Below, piece after piece: positions 19,322 to 27,394 of a DNA stretch of 58,396 bases. Position 1 is the first letter of the stretch; every line of letters begins with the position of its first letter. The position numbers and the translations under genes are program-made. This DNA is from an uncultured Peptostreptococcaceae bacterium (GTDB lineage Bacteria > Bacillota > Clostridia > Peptostreptococcales > Anaerovoracaceae), in assembly GCA_949740445.1 (NCBI GenBank), contig CATJIF010000109.1, forward strand, positions 1 through 58,396, written 5' to 3'. The notes beneath the pieces were generated by a model. That model made no database searches. It worked only from the letters and a program-made list of their open reading frames with translations, and was not told where the DNA came from.

Positions 19322-19381
19322 TGTAGTAGTCCCCCTGTATTTTCGCGGCTTGTGCCGCGCTGTCCTTCGATTGCGGATGCG

Positions 19382-19603
19382 CTATACGGCTTCCACCGCT
19401 GCGATCTCCGGATACTGCTCTTTCAGCAGGCGTTCAATGCCGTTTTTCACTGTCATCTGTGCGTGCGGGCATCCGGCGCAGTGGCCTTGCAGCTTTACCT
19501 TTACTACCTTGTCTTCGGTATAGTCCACGAATTCCACATCGCCCCCATCCTGCTGAAGATACGGTCTGATGGTTTCCAGTGCGGTTTTAATTTTTTCTTT
19601 CAT
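19382..19603 (-). CDS. NifU C-terminal domain protein (Fe-S scaffold)
   Basis: A 73-residue stand-alone NifU-like domain that can carry a 4Fe-4S cluster for delivery to apoproteins. The family sequence IRPYLQQDGGDVEFVDY and the CAGCPHA (CxxC) cluster site are both present. Such short Nfu proteins are common in anaerobes. It is the first gene of the run leading to the CapA-like gene and pepV, separated by 60 nt. Confidence 0.9.
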   Translation of the reverse strand: MKEKIKTALETIRPYLQQDGGDVEFVDYTEDKVVKVKLQGHCAGCPHAQMTVKNGIERLLKEQYPEIAAVEAV

Positions 19604-19690
19604 TTGTAATTCCTCCGTTTTGTTTTGCGTATCCTCCGCCCGGCAAATGCCATAGGTCTTTGGAAACGCTGTGTTTTATTGATGCAGAAG

Positions 19691-19709
19691 CGACCGTCGA
19701 AAACGGTCG
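19691..19709 (-). terminator. Weak hairpin after the binding-protein gene
   Basis: A perfect 7-bp stem (CGACCGT / ACGGTCG) with a 5-nt loop, 46 nt past the stop at 19755. Only a broken T tract follows on the minus strand (CTTCTG), so termination is uncertain. Confidence 0.4.
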
Positions 19710-19754
19710 TTTCCAACAAACGCAATTTCTGTGCTGCTGTCAGCCACAGCCTTC

Positions 19755-21014
19755 TCAGCCTCCCCAGTCGGGTTCTACGGTATATTCGTGCACCATCTCG
19801 CCCTTCTCCATCCGGATGATTACCACTGGCTTGATGGGGTCTCCGTCGGCGTTCAGCGTAATGGTGCCCGTAGCCCCTTCTAGTTCCCGGATGCCTGTCA
19901 TTTTTCTCATAATCAGCGCACCGTTTCTGCTGTCGCCGGCTTCTTCAATCGCAGACAGGGCCAGCAAATAGGCGTCGAATCCCAAAGCCTCGGCATTGCT
20001 GGGCTGCGTGTCCTCTCCATAGGCTTCCCGATACGCTTCTAAAAATACAGCGCTCATGGTGGTCAGGTCGGATTCCGCATCGTAGAGCGTGGTAAACCGC
20101 GCACCCTCGATGGCAGGGCTGCCGCTTTGCAAAAATGCATCCTGCTCCCAGCGGTCTGTGCCCACAAATATCAAATTCATATCCGCCATGGCCTCCATAA
20201 CAGCAAGCGCTGTCTGGGCGTCGCTGGGCAGAAACACCACCTTGCAGTCGCCGGCCGACATTCTAATGGCCCTCTTCTGTTCGGTAAAATCCTCTGTGCC
20301 TTTGGCGTATTCCACTGTATAGACTACGCTGGTTTCGGCAATTTCCACCTGCCCGTCAAACGACTGCTCCAGCAGCGACACCATGGTCTGAGAAAACTGC
20401 TTTGCCATGGCCGCAGCATAATCGTTGTCCTGCTCTTTTAAAATGATCGCCTTGCTCTCCTTCAGCGATTCAAAGACGTATCTGGCCGCCGCGTCGCCCT
20501 GAAAGGCGTCGATAAAACAGACCCGCGCATAATAGTCGCAGCTCTTTGTAAGAATCGGATTGGTGCAGGTGATGCCGATGACCGGGATTTCCGCTTCGGC
20601 GAACACGTCGCTTCCTAGCAGGCTCAGCGTGCTGGTATAGCTTCCCAAAACCACAGAAACCCTGGAATTGACAAGCTCTGTGGCCGCGGCTTCGGCCCGG
20701 TTCATGTCCGACTGGTTGTCGCCGTAAACCAGCTTGACAGGCTTTCCCAGCACATCCGGAAACAGCTGGTGCGCCAGCTCTATGCCGCGGATTTCCTCTG
20801 CCGCACCTCTTTTATCCGTGCCTGTAATGGGTTCGAATATCCCGATGCGCACCTCCTCTGCCGCTTCCTGGGCCCGCGCCTCCTCGCCCTGCAGCCCGGC
20901 CACAAAATGATCCCATGTGGCACACCCGGAAAGCAGGCCTGTCGTCAGCGCCATGCACAGCAGCAGCGCCACTGCCTGTTTTTTCTGTTTCTTTCGTCTT
21001 TTTTTGTTCTCCAT
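19755..21014 (-). CDS. Substrate-binding lipoprotein, Leu/Ile/Val-binding (periplasmic-binding type 1) family
   Basis: Predicted extracellular lipoprotein with a lysine-rich start (MENKKRRKKQKK), a hydrophobic helix and lipobox LSGC (Cys31). The body matches LivJ-type binding proteins: IGIFEPITGTDKRGAAEEIRGIELA, VLGSYTSTLS, IPVIGITCTNP, and a C-terminal DGDPIKPVVII segment. Such proteins normally feed a LivHMGF permease, but no permease or ATPase gene is next to it. It may therefore serve a permease encoded elsewhere or act in signalling. I start at MENK; the longer frame to 21065 adds 17 residues without an RBS. A promoter lies at 21054-21082. Confidence 0.85.
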   Translation of the reverse strand: MENKKRRKKQKKQAVALLLCMALTTGLLSGCATWDHFVAGLQGEEARAQEAAEEVRIGIFEPITGTDKRGAAEEIRGIELAHQLFPDVLGKPVKLVYGDNQSDMNRAEAAATELVNSRVSVVLGSYTSTLSLLGSDVFAEAEIPVIGITCTNPILTKSCDYYARVCFIDAFQGDAAARYVFESLKESKAIILKEQDNDYAAAMAKQFSQTMVSLLEQSFDGQVEIAETSVVYTVEYAKGTEDFTEQKRAIRMSAGDCKVVFLPSDAQTALAVMEAMADMNLIFVGTDRWEQDAFLQSGSPAIEGARFTTLYDAESDLTTMSAVFLEAYREAYGEDTQPSNAEALGFDAYLLALSAIEEAGDSRNGALIMRKMTGIRELEGATGTITLNADGDPIKPVVIIRMEKGEMVHEYTVEPDWGG

Positions 21015-21053
21015 GGATGTGAATCTCCCGCAAATAATGTCTAAATCTCTCTT

Positions 21054-21082
21054 ATTATATACCACTTTGCCTGCGGCGTAAA
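21054..21082 (-). promoter_or_regulatory. Promoter of the binding-protein gene
   Basis: Minus strand TTTACG (21077-21082), 17-bp spacer, TATAAT (21054-21059), 40 nt before the chosen ATG. Confidence 0.65.
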
Positions 21083-21203
21083 GCCGCTAACCGGCGTTTT
21101 CAGCGCAAAGCTTCCGCCCAGCATATCCAGCGGCAGTTTCTGTCTCTCACCAGCATTGGCGCGCAGCGGCAGGTGAATTTTTCGTGTTTTTTTCTGATTT
21201 CTA

Positions 21204-21233
21204 TTGTTTACCAGCAAATTCCTGTGGTATATA
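21204..21233 (+). promoter_or_regulatory. Probable promoter of the rubrerythrin-rubredoxin operon
   Basis: TTGTTT (21204-21209), 18-bp spacer ending TGG (extended -10 element), TATATA (21228-21233). It is the only good match in the divergent gap upstream of the rubrerythrin gene. Confidence 0.55.
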
Positions 21234-21295
21234 TATAATTGTAAAACCGGGATCGCCGATCCCAACAAATCAAATTACTATGGAGGTATAGGACA

Positions 21296-21841
21296 ATGAA
21301 AAAATGGGTATGCAGCGTATGCGGTTATGTTTATGAAGGAGAAAATCCCCCGGCACAGTGCCCTCAGTGCAAGGTTTCTGCGGACAAGTTTACCGAACAG
21401 AAGGCCGATGAGCTGAGCTGGGCCGCCGAACATGTCGTTGGCGTTGCACAGGGTGTAAGCGAAGATATCATCAAAGACCTGAGAGCGAATTTCGAAGGCG
21501 AATGCACAGAAGTTGGTATGTATCTGGCCATGGCAAGAGTTGCCCACAGAGAAGGCTATCCGGAAATCGGCCTCTACTGGGAAAAGGCTGCCTACGAAGA
21601 GGCAGAACATGCTGCTAAGTTTGCCGAACTGTTAGGCGAAGTCGTTACCGACTCCACAAAGAAGAACCTGGAAATGAGAGTTGCTGCTGAGAACGGCGCT
21701 ACCGCAGGCAAGTTCGACCTGGCTAAGAGAGCTAAGGCTGCCAACCTCGATGCGATTCACGATACCGTACACGAAATGGCCAGAGACGAAGCAAGACATG
21801 GAAAAGCCTTCGAAGGCCTGCTGAAGAGATATTTCAAATAA
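21296..21841 (+). CDS. Reverse rubrerythrin
   Basis: Non-haem di-iron protein that reduces hydrogen peroxide in the cytosol of anaerobes, with electrons from NADH via rubredoxin partners. The rubredoxin-type Fe(Cys)4 site is at the N-terminus (C6, C9, C22, C25) and the ferritin-like domain follows, which is the reverse of classical rubrerythrin. Di-iron carboxylate helices are visible as [36 protein letters not shown] and [13 protein letters not shown]. At 181 residues it matches the clostridial reverse rubrerythrins. A rubredoxin gene follows 14 nt later and is the likely electron donor. Confidence 0.95.
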   Translation: MKKWVCSVCGYVYEGENPPAQCPQCKVSADKFTEQKADELSWAAEHVVGVAQGVSEDIIKDLRANFEGECTEVGMYLAMARVAHREGYPEIGLYWEKAAYEEAEHAAKFAELLGEVVTDSTKKNLEMRVAAENGATAGKFDLAKRAKAANLDAIHDTVHEMARDEARHGKAFEGLLKRYFK

Positions 21842-21855
21842 GGAGCGCTGCAGTT

Positions 21856-22011
21856 ATGGATAAGTATGTATGCCCTTGCGGCTATGTGTATGATCCCGCA
21901 GTCGGTGATCCGGACAATGGCGTTGCTCCCGGCACCCCTTGGGAAAAAGTTCCCGAAAGCTGGGTTTGCCCCGTATGCGAGCTGGGAAAAGATGCATTCG
22001 AAAAAGAGTAA
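21856..22011 (+). CDS. Rubredoxin with a shortened first Cys knuckle
   Basis: Small 51-residue electron carrier, likely donor to the rubrerythrin just upstream. Body and second knuckle are typical ([24 protein letters not shown]). The first knuckle reads YVCPCGY, that is Cys-x-Cys-Gly, one residue shorter than the usual Cys-x-x-Cys-Gly. The reading was checked codon by codon (tgc cct tgc ggc). AAGGAG lies 10 nt before the ATG, and the gene ends ahead of a clear terminator. Iron binding is still likely, but the loop geometry should differ. Confidence 0.93.
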   Translation: MDKYVCPCGYVYDPAVGDPDNGVAPGTPWEKVPESWVCPVCELGKDAFEKE

Positions 22012-22112
22012 ATCTCTGCCTTGGCGGTAAGGCGGCCGTTGTTCTGACCACGCGGGCCGCCGCCAGCCAATGTGCAGGCGGCAACGCGCATCAATGTCTT
22101 TTTATGGCATAT

Positions 22113-22187
22113 AAAACGCCCCTTCAGGCGGCAGCCCACACTTTTCCGTGCACTTCGGCTGCTCGTCCAAAGGGCGTTTTTTTATTG
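22113..22187 (+). terminator. Bidirectional terminator after rubredoxin / HD gene
   Basis: AAAACGCCCCTT and AAAGGGCGTTTT form the outer stem, with an inner GGCAGCC / GGCTGC pairing. A T-run follows on the plus strand and another on the minus strand. It serves the plus-strand rubrerythrin operon and the minus-strand HD gene, which converge here. Confidence 0.85.
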
Positions 22188-22191
22188 CTTT

Positions 22192-22704
22192 TTACTGTGT
22201 TTCCTGCGCATCGTTTATACCGAACATGAGGCGGCACAGCCGTCTGCCTGTCTCCGTGCAAAAAATGCTGTCGTAAGCGCTTCGAACAGCCTCAGGCGCC
22301 TCGCCGTCTTCGTAGAGGTTTACCAGACTATCGGATTCCAGAAGAATCCGATAGTCGATGCCATCCACATTGGTATATGTATGATGCCGGCTGATCAGAT
22401 AGCAGATGCGCTGTATGCGCGCAGGCTCGACCGCAAGCTGTAACAGCATCGTTTCCGCCACGGGAGGCCCCAGACGCTCCTGCGTCTTTCCATCGCAGAG
22501 ACCGAGCGTTTCTTCGCCCACCTTAATGCCGATGTCGTGCATCAGCGCCGCCATTTCCAGCGTAATCTGCTGCGGTTCGTCGAGACCTTCCGCCAGGCCG
22601 ATCAGCCGCGCAAAGCTGTGTACCTTGACGAAATGCTGAATGCGCCTGGGATCGTTTTTGTAATATTCCACCATGCGCTGGTAGACGGTTTCGATTTGGC
22701 TCAT
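22192..22704 (-). CDS. HD-domain phosphohydrolase
   Basis: Cytosolic 170-residue protein of the HD superfamily of metal-dependent phosphohydrolases; the substrate is unknown. The HD metal-site pieces appear in order: HFVKVHSFARLI (first His), AALMHDIG (His-Asp), and later HHTYTN and SDSLVNLYED (last Asp). The start overlaps the stop of the upstream DUF4026-like gene by four bases (ATGA), so the two are translationally coupled. It ends in the convergent terminator at 22113-22187. Confidence 0.85.
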   Translation of the reverse strand: MSQIETVYQRMVEYYKNDPRRIQHFVKVHSFARLIGLAEGLDEPQQITLEMAALMHDIGIKVGEETLGLCDGKTQERLGPPVAETMLLQLAVEPARIQRICYLISRHHTYTNVDGIDYRILLESDSLVNLYEDGEAPEAVRSAYDSIFCTETGRRLCRLMFGINDAQETQ

Positions 22705-24074
22705 TCCCTTTCCTCCAGCTCCAGAAGATACACATCGTCCGGCGAAATCCGCCGCTGTGGTGTATAGATCAGCCAGTCGGTAATCTGCGAGCAGTCATAC
22801 GTCCCCACGTAGCCTGCGTGCAGCCCCTCAATGTAGTAAGGTTCTTGCGTCAGCTCCGCCTTCAGGGAGCCATCTTCCAATATCTCCTTCAGTTCAAACC
22901 AGATGTGCTCCTGGGAATTATCTTCTGTGCGGTACTGCTCGTCCACAGCAAGCCCCAGCTTCAGCAGCACGTGATTGTCCGAATCAGCCGCCGCCTGCTT
23001 CATGTAGTCGACCCGCTCCGCGGCCAGTGCTTTCATGCGCCGGGTTTCCGCTGTGCTCAGCATGTAAATGGGATTGTCCGCCAGCAGCTTGTTGTAGATG
23101 GAAACCGGGGACAGCTTTCCATTCTCGAAATCCTCTTCCGACGGATAGATGAATATCGCGCTGGTATTCTCATTGTGGCTTTCCCTGCGGTCCTTTTTCC
23201 CGCCCAGCATATCGTCGTCGTAGAGCTCCACCGCGTGTTCCCAGGAAAGCAGCGCTGCTACCAGGTGATCGTTTTCCGACAGTCGGGCCATGTACAGCGG
23301 TTCGCCTTCCTCCAGGGGCTCCGGCAGCTCCAGCATGCGGTTTGCCATGGTTTCGATGATGGAATAGTGGCTCTGGTACATTTCCTTGTCGGAGTTTAAG
23401 ATTTCCAGCTCCGTCAGGCCGCAGCGGCTAAGCCCGTGGGTGTGCAGCCAAACGCAGTCATCATCTCCAGACACCGCCTGTACGGTGTAAATGTACCGCG
23501 GCGCCGGCGGCACAACGGAATCGGCAGCCATGGCCACCCACGTTCCTGACAGTATTTTTTCCGAGCTGTCGTCGAATACCGCCAGCTTCTGGGGAAGCGC
23601 TGCATGGAGAAGCTTCAGCTGCAAATGATACGATGTCAGGGCATCTGGACCGAACTCCATGGCTATGCCCAGCCCCACTTTGCTGTTTTGGAGCGCTTCG
23701 ATATCCACATCCGGAAAGAAATGCTGCACGCGATACAGCTCGGGCAGCTGTACGCTGGCCGGATAAAGCTCCACCTGATGAATCTGCCCGCCAAAGCGCA
23801 CGGTCAGCTGCAGCTCGTTGCTCTTCTGCTGAATCCCCGTGATTTCAAAGGACTTTGTCTGCATCAGCCGATCCACCAGCACTTCTGCCTCTCTCATATC
23901 CGCCTCATCTGTGGGAACCGCCAGCATATACGAGCGTATGCATTCTTTGCCTTCCTGCCTGTTATCCTGGCCCTGTCCCGGCTCTTTTGCATCTGCTTCT
24001 CCTGTTTGCGCCGGTTTTACCACCCGTATGGTTTCTGTGGACTTTTTTGCCTTCGTTTTTTTGAATATTCCCAT
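22701..24074 (-). CDS. DUF4026 / DUF2314-like protein of unknown function
   Basis: Soluble 457-residue protein with no signal peptide. It starts MGIFKKTKAKKS (short basic head), then a charged linker to about residue 50. The C-terminal ~80 residues match the DUF2314-type domain (HIWFELKEILEDGSLKAEL, then GLHAGYVGTYD and DWLIYTPQRRISPDDVYLL). The middle resembles DUF4026. No enzymatic motif is apparent; relatives are often found singly or beside toxin-immunity-like genes, so no role is claimed. GGGGAGG is 9 nt before the ATG at 24074. It has its own promoter at 24144-24172 and is coupled to the HD gene. Confidence 0.75.
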   Translation of the reverse strand: MGIFKKTKAKKSTETIRVVKPAQTGEADAKEPGQGQDNRQEGKECIRSYMLAVPTDEADMREAEVLVDRLMQTKSFEITGIQQKSNELQLTVRFGGQIHQVELYPASVQLPELYRVQHFFPDVDIEALQNSKVGLGIAMEFGPDALTSYHLQLKLLHAALPQKLAVFDDSSEKILSGTWVAMAADSVVPPAPRYIYTVQAVSGDDDCVWLHTHGLSRCGLTELEILNSDKEMYQSHYSIIETMANRMLELPEPLEEGEPLYMARLSENDHLVAALLSWEHAVELYDDDMLGGKKDRRESHNENTSAIFIYPSEEDFENGKLSPVSIYNKLLADNPIYMLSTAETRRMKALAAERVDYMKQAAADSDNHVLLKLGLAVDEQYRTEDNSQEHIWFELKEILEDGSLKAELTQEPYYIEGLHAGYVGTYDCSQITDWLIYTPQRRISPDDVYLLELEERE

Positions 24075-24143
24075 GGTTTTTTGCCTCCCCGTACCCTTCG
24101 TTGACAAGGGCATCTGTTTCTATGCAAATCAATTGCTGAACTG

Positions 24144-24172
24144 ATTATATCAAATCTTCTCTGCCCTGGCAA
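24144..24172 (-). promoter_or_regulatory. Promoter of the DUF4026-like/HD operon
   Basis: Minus strand TTGCCA (24167-24172), 17-bp spacer ending TGA (extended -10), TATAAT (24144-24149). It is one of the best promoter matches in the window. Confidence 0.8.
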
Positions 24173-24244
24173 TTCCCCACAGGCCTCTGCAAAGCTCCAA
24201 AATTTCCCGTATGCGATCAAACTGTACGTTCGCCCGTACTCCTT

Positions 24245-25081
24245 CTATGCCAGCGGTACGTACTTTTTTTCTTCCGGTCTCTGGTCTATGTTTTCCAGCA
24301 TGTTATACAGCAGCAGCACCGTGTTGTCGTTGTTTCCATCCAGCCCGATGTTCTGTCCGCTGAGGATTCTATTTAAGTAGAGCAGCGGCGCATTGCAGAA
24401 ATTTTCTTCCGGCGAAACCACGCCGAACACCGTCTCCTTCTCGCTGTTTCCAAATACCTTCCAGCTCCAGCCATACCCTGTGCACAGCGCCTGCCCGAAC
24501 AGCACGCCCAGAGCCACCGCTACATCTGCCATGTCTCCATAGGCAGAAGGAATCTCCTGCGTGCTCAATATCCGATCAACTGCGCTGCAGATCTCCGAGG
24601 CCATGGTTTTTCCATCCGCGGCTTCGTCGATTTGAAATACCTGCATCGCCTTCTTCGCGGTGGCTTCAATTTCGTCTCTGATCTCTTGGGGCAGCTCTGC
24701 AACGTAGGGAAAGTAGCTGTCTCTCTTGCCCTGAACTTCTACCAGCCCCTTGATCTCTTCGGCAGTCAATTCCCGGATCAGAAGCGACGTCTGGTCAGAA
24801 TCTATCGCAAATGCTTTCAGCTTCTCTATCGCGGAAACATAATCCGCATGGCCGATGCCTACATATCCCCGTTCTCCCCGATACATGAGAATCAGCTTCC
24901 AGTCCGGTATGGTAGCTCCATTGGACCGGTATTCTTTCTGCGGTTCTCTCGGCAGAATCGTTTTTTCTCCGTTGGCAAGGGAAATCAGCCCCAACCTTCC
25001 CCGCACATCAGGCTCTGCACGGCGGGCCTGGTTCCAGTCGTCTGTTTTCTTTTTTCCTTTTCCTAAATCAAATATCCCCAT
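24245..25081 (-). CDS. Hypothetical cytosolic protein
   Basis: I do not recognise the family. The 278-residue product starts MGIFDLGKGKKK, very like the head of the neighbouring DUF4026-like protein, and has no signal peptide or membrane segment. It contains LANGEKTILPREPQKEYRSNGATIPDWKL and a conserved-looking C-terminal ALCTGYGWSWKVFG... VFGVVSPEENFCNAPLLYLNRILSGQNIGLDGNND, the sort of helical block seen in proteins that gauge gene neighbours rather than enzymes. I start at the ATG with GGAGG 10 nt upstream; the frame to 25177 adds 32 residues with no RBS. The shared head and adjacency suggest the two proteins work together; this is inference. Confidence 0.7.
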   Translation of the reverse strand: MGIFDLGKGKKKTDDWNQARRAEPDVRGRLGLISLANGEKTILPREPQKEYRSNGATIPDWKLILMYRGERGYVGIGHADYVSAIEKLKAFAIDSDQTSLLIRELTAEEIKGLVEVQGKRDSYFPYVAELPQEIRDEIEATAKKAMQVFQIDEAADGKTMASEICSAVDRILSTQEIPSAYGDMADVAVALGVLFGQALCTGYGWSWKVFGNSEKETVFGVVSPEENFCNAPLLYLNRILSGQNIGLDGNNDNTVLLLYNMLENIDQRPEEKKYVPLA

Positions 25082-25323
25082 GATCGCATATCCTCCATTT
25101 GCTTCTTCTTTGCGCTTTTTACATTCGTTCGCCCCGCCAGCAGGCATCGTTTGCCGCAAGCATCGTGCGCACTGCACATCCTCTATGCTCGAAAGAATAT
25201 CTATATCATACCACGAGCCAAGCGCAGAAGCGAGAGAATTTCATGTGCAGCTGTTTTATTGTATGTCCGAAATATCATTCGCCTGCATAGATTCGTTTCT
25301 CAGCAGTTCGTCTTTGATTCCCA
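25082..25323. other. Divergent intergenic region, no gene seen
   Basis: Together with the promoter that follows, this is a ~310-nt gap between divergent genes. On the minus strand a TGG-TATGAT extended -10 (25205-25210) without a good -35 may serve the hypothetical gene. Apart from that I see no ORF, repeat or hairpin of note. Confidence 0.4.
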
Positions 25324-25352
25324 TTGCACGAAAAGATAATTTATGCTACTAT
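25324..25352 (+). promoter_or_regulatory. Probable promoter of the diguanylate cyclase gene
   Basis: TTGCAC (25324-25329), 17-bp spacer ending TGC, TACTAT (25347-25352), 43 nt before the ATG. Confidence 0.6.
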
Positions 25353-25394
25353 ATACAAGTGATATATAGTATTCGAAAACTACAGGAGCTTGAA

Positions 25395-26234
25395 ATGACA
25401 AATAAAGAAGCACAATTGCTCGTACAACAGCTACAAATTGTATTCGACGTTGTTACAATTATAGATCCCGCGACTGCTTCTGAAATTGCAATCAACGATG
25501 CTGGAGACGTGGAAAAAAAGCCCTGCCATTACTGTGCTTTTTTTAACGAGACGCAGTGCAGCAAAGGCTGCATCGCTTCGAATGCGCTTGCGCAAAAGGG
25601 AAAAGTTGTACACTTCGAATCCACAAAAAATCACATTTTCCAAATTATCACTAAATATTTGGAGATTGACGGTGTACCCTGTGTGCTGGCCATTTCTTCG
25701 CAGGTCTCCCGCGATGTTTTGTTTACTGCCTGCGAGGAACGTGAGGTTATCGAAGCCTATACGAAAAAATTGTATATTGATCCACTAACTGGTACTTATA
25801 ACAGAATCTATTACGAAGAGCATGTGCGTCCCATGACTAACATCCAGGCTGTCGCTATGATGGATGCTGACAATTTCAAACAGATTAATGATACGTATGG
25901 GCACCTGGCAGGCGACCACGCCTTACACGCCATAGGAACGGCCATTCAATCCTGTCTGAGAACCACCGATATCGTCATTCGCTACGGTGGTGATGAGTTT
26001 CTTTTGGTTTTTACGACCATTCCGCAGCGCGTTTTCTCCGCCATGCTCGAACGCATCCGCAAAGCGGTTTACAAGACCGTGCTTCCAAAGTATCCAATGT
26101 TGCAACTGTCGATCAGCATCGGCGGTGTTTACCGCCTCGGCAGTTTAGAAGAGCTGATTTCCGAGGCCGACGACCAGCTTTATCGCGCAAAGATTACAAA
26201 GAATTGTATCGTTTTAGAAACCAGTAAAAAATAA
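25395..26234 (+). CDS. Diguanylate cyclase (GGDEF) with Cys-rich N-terminal sensor domain
   Basis: Predicted cytosolic enzyme making cyclic di-GMP from two GTP. Residues ~1-120 look like a PAS-type sensor with a Cys cluster (CHYC, then seven residues, then CSKGC, i.e. CxxC-x7-CxxxC), which could hold a metal or Fe-S centre or sense redox. The GGDEF domain follows: DPLTGTYNRIYYEE, MMDADNFKQINDTYGHLAGD, RYGGDEFLLVF and SISIGGV. The active-site GGDEF is intact and an RxxD product-inhibition site (RTTD) sits five residues before it. AGGAGC precedes the ATG (MTNKEAQ); the longer upstream frame is not supported. A strong terminator follows. Confidence 0.92.
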   Translation: MTNKEAQLLVQQLQIVFDVVTIIDPATASEIAINDAGDVEKKPCHYCAFFNETQCSKGCIASNALAQKGKVVHFESTKNHIFQIITKYLEIDGVPCVLAISSQVSRDVLFTACEEREVIEAYTKKLYIDPLTGTYNRIYYEEHVRPMTNIQAVAMMDADNFKQINDTYGHLAGDHALHAIGTAIQSCLRTTDIVIRYGGDEFLLVFTTIPQRVFSAMLERIRKAVYKTVLPKYPMLQLSISIGGVYRLGSLEELISEADDQLYRAKITKNCIVLETSKK

Positions 26235-26236
26235 TC

Positions 26237-26264
26237 AACCATGCGCTCAGCGCATGGTTTTTTC
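26237..26264 (+). terminator. Terminator of the diguanylate cyclase gene
   Basis: A perfect 10-bp stem (AACCATGCGC / GCGCATGGTT) with a 3-nt loop, followed directly by a T-run, 3 nt after the stop codon. Confidence 0.9.
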
Positions 26265-26330
26265 ATGTGCAAGTCCATCCGACACGCAACAAATTATCCA
26301 CGTGCCTAATGAATGGCTTTCATATGCGCA

Positions 26331-26368
26331 ATAAAAAAGCAGGCGCACATCGGTACGCCCGCATTTTT
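26331..26368 (-). terminator. Terminator of the rnf operon
   Basis: Minus strand 10-bp stem (26353-26362 with 26339-26348, two wobble pairs, 4-nt loop), followed by TTTTTTATT. A T-rich stretch on the other side may also allow plus-strand use. Confidence 0.85.
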
Positions 26369-26407
26369 ATTTCATCTGCTTCTTTTTCTTTCTTGCAAAG
26401 CAGCAGC

Positions 26408-27382
26408 CTATTTCTTTTCTGCCTCTTTGTCCTCAGGCTTCTCAGCCGGTGTTTCCGCAGGTGCTTTTGCCGGAGCCTCGGTCTTTTCCACTGCCTCAGT
26501 CTTTTCCGGGGCTTCCTCTTTTACAGGAGCCTCTACCTGCTTTTCAGCTGGCTTTACTTCGGGCTTGGGAACCGCCGGTTTTGCACCAGGCTTCGGAATT
26601 ACGTGGATGATGTGCCGCGGACAAGCCTTGGCACACAGGCCGCAGTTCTTGCACTTCTCCGCGTCGATCACCGCGTGGTTGTTCTCTACCTTTACAGCAT
26701 CGAACTTACAAGCCTTTTCGCAGAGTTTGCAGGCAATACAGCCCACTTCGCAGACCTCGCGGGTTTTCTTTCCGGGATCGGTGGAGCTGCACCCCACAAA
26801 GACGCGCGAGGACTTCGGCACGATCTCGATGAGAGCGTTGGGGCAGGCCTTGGCGCACATACCGCAGGCCACGCACAGATCTCTATCGACCTGGGCTACA
26901 CCGTTGCAGACGCGGATGGCGTCGTAAGCGCAGGCAGATACGCAGTCGCCGAAACCGATACAGCCGTTTTTACAAGAGCCCGGGCCACCGAAGAACAGCT
27001 TTGCAGCTGCACAGGTAGAAAAGCCCTGGTATTCCATGGATTCCTTTGTCTTGTCTTTCAGTCCGGAGCAGCGAACCCGCGCCACCTTCGGAACGGCAGA
27101 GCCCGCTTCCACGCCTAAAACGGCAGCGATTCCAGCAGCCGCAGCAGCGCCTCCCGGGGCGCACAGCGAAGGCGACAGGCTGTGATCTGCAGCCAGAGCC
27201 GAGGCGTAATCGTCGCAGCCGGCGTAGCCGCAGCCGCCGCAGTTGGCACCGGGCAGGCATTCCCTGATTTTAACCGCAGTCTCATCGACAGGAACCGCCA
27301 TAAACTTGGCCGCCAGCGTCAATCCGATGCCGCTGACGACACCGATGACAGATACTAAAATGATCGGAGTTACAATACCCAT
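26408..27382 (-). CDS. rnfB: Rnf complex subunit B (polyferredoxin)
   Basis: Membrane-anchored ferredoxin-accepting subunit of the ferredoxin:NAD+ oxidoreductase. One N-terminal transmembrane helix (MGIVTPIILVSVIGVVSGIG) leads to the four-Cys cluster site GANCGGCGYAGC. Several 4Fe-4S ferredoxin motifs follow (CIGFGDCVSACAYD, CVACGMCAKACPN, CIACKLCEKACKFD, CKNCGLCAKACPR). The last ~50 residues form a Pro/Ala/Lys/Glu low-complexity tail, longer than in most RnfB. Last gene of rnfCDGEAB, followed by a terminator. Confidence 0.96.
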   Translation of the reverse strand: MGIVTPIILVSVIGVVSGIGLTLAAKFMAVPVDETAVKIRECLPGANCGGCGYAGCDDYASALAADHSLSPSLCAPGGAAAAAGIAAVLGVEAGSAVPKVARVRCSGLKDKTKESMEYQGFSTCAAAKLFFGGPGSCKNGCIGFGDCVSACAYDAIRVCNGVAQVDRDLCVACGMCAKACPNALIEIVPKSSRVFVGCSSTDPGKKTREVCEVGCIACKLCEKACKFDAVKVENNHAVIDAEKCKNCGLCAKACPRHIIHVIPKPGAKPAVPKPEVKPAEKQVEAPVKEEAPEKTEAVEKTEAPAKAPAETPAEKPEDKEAEKK

Positions 27383-27394
27383 AACCGCACCTCC

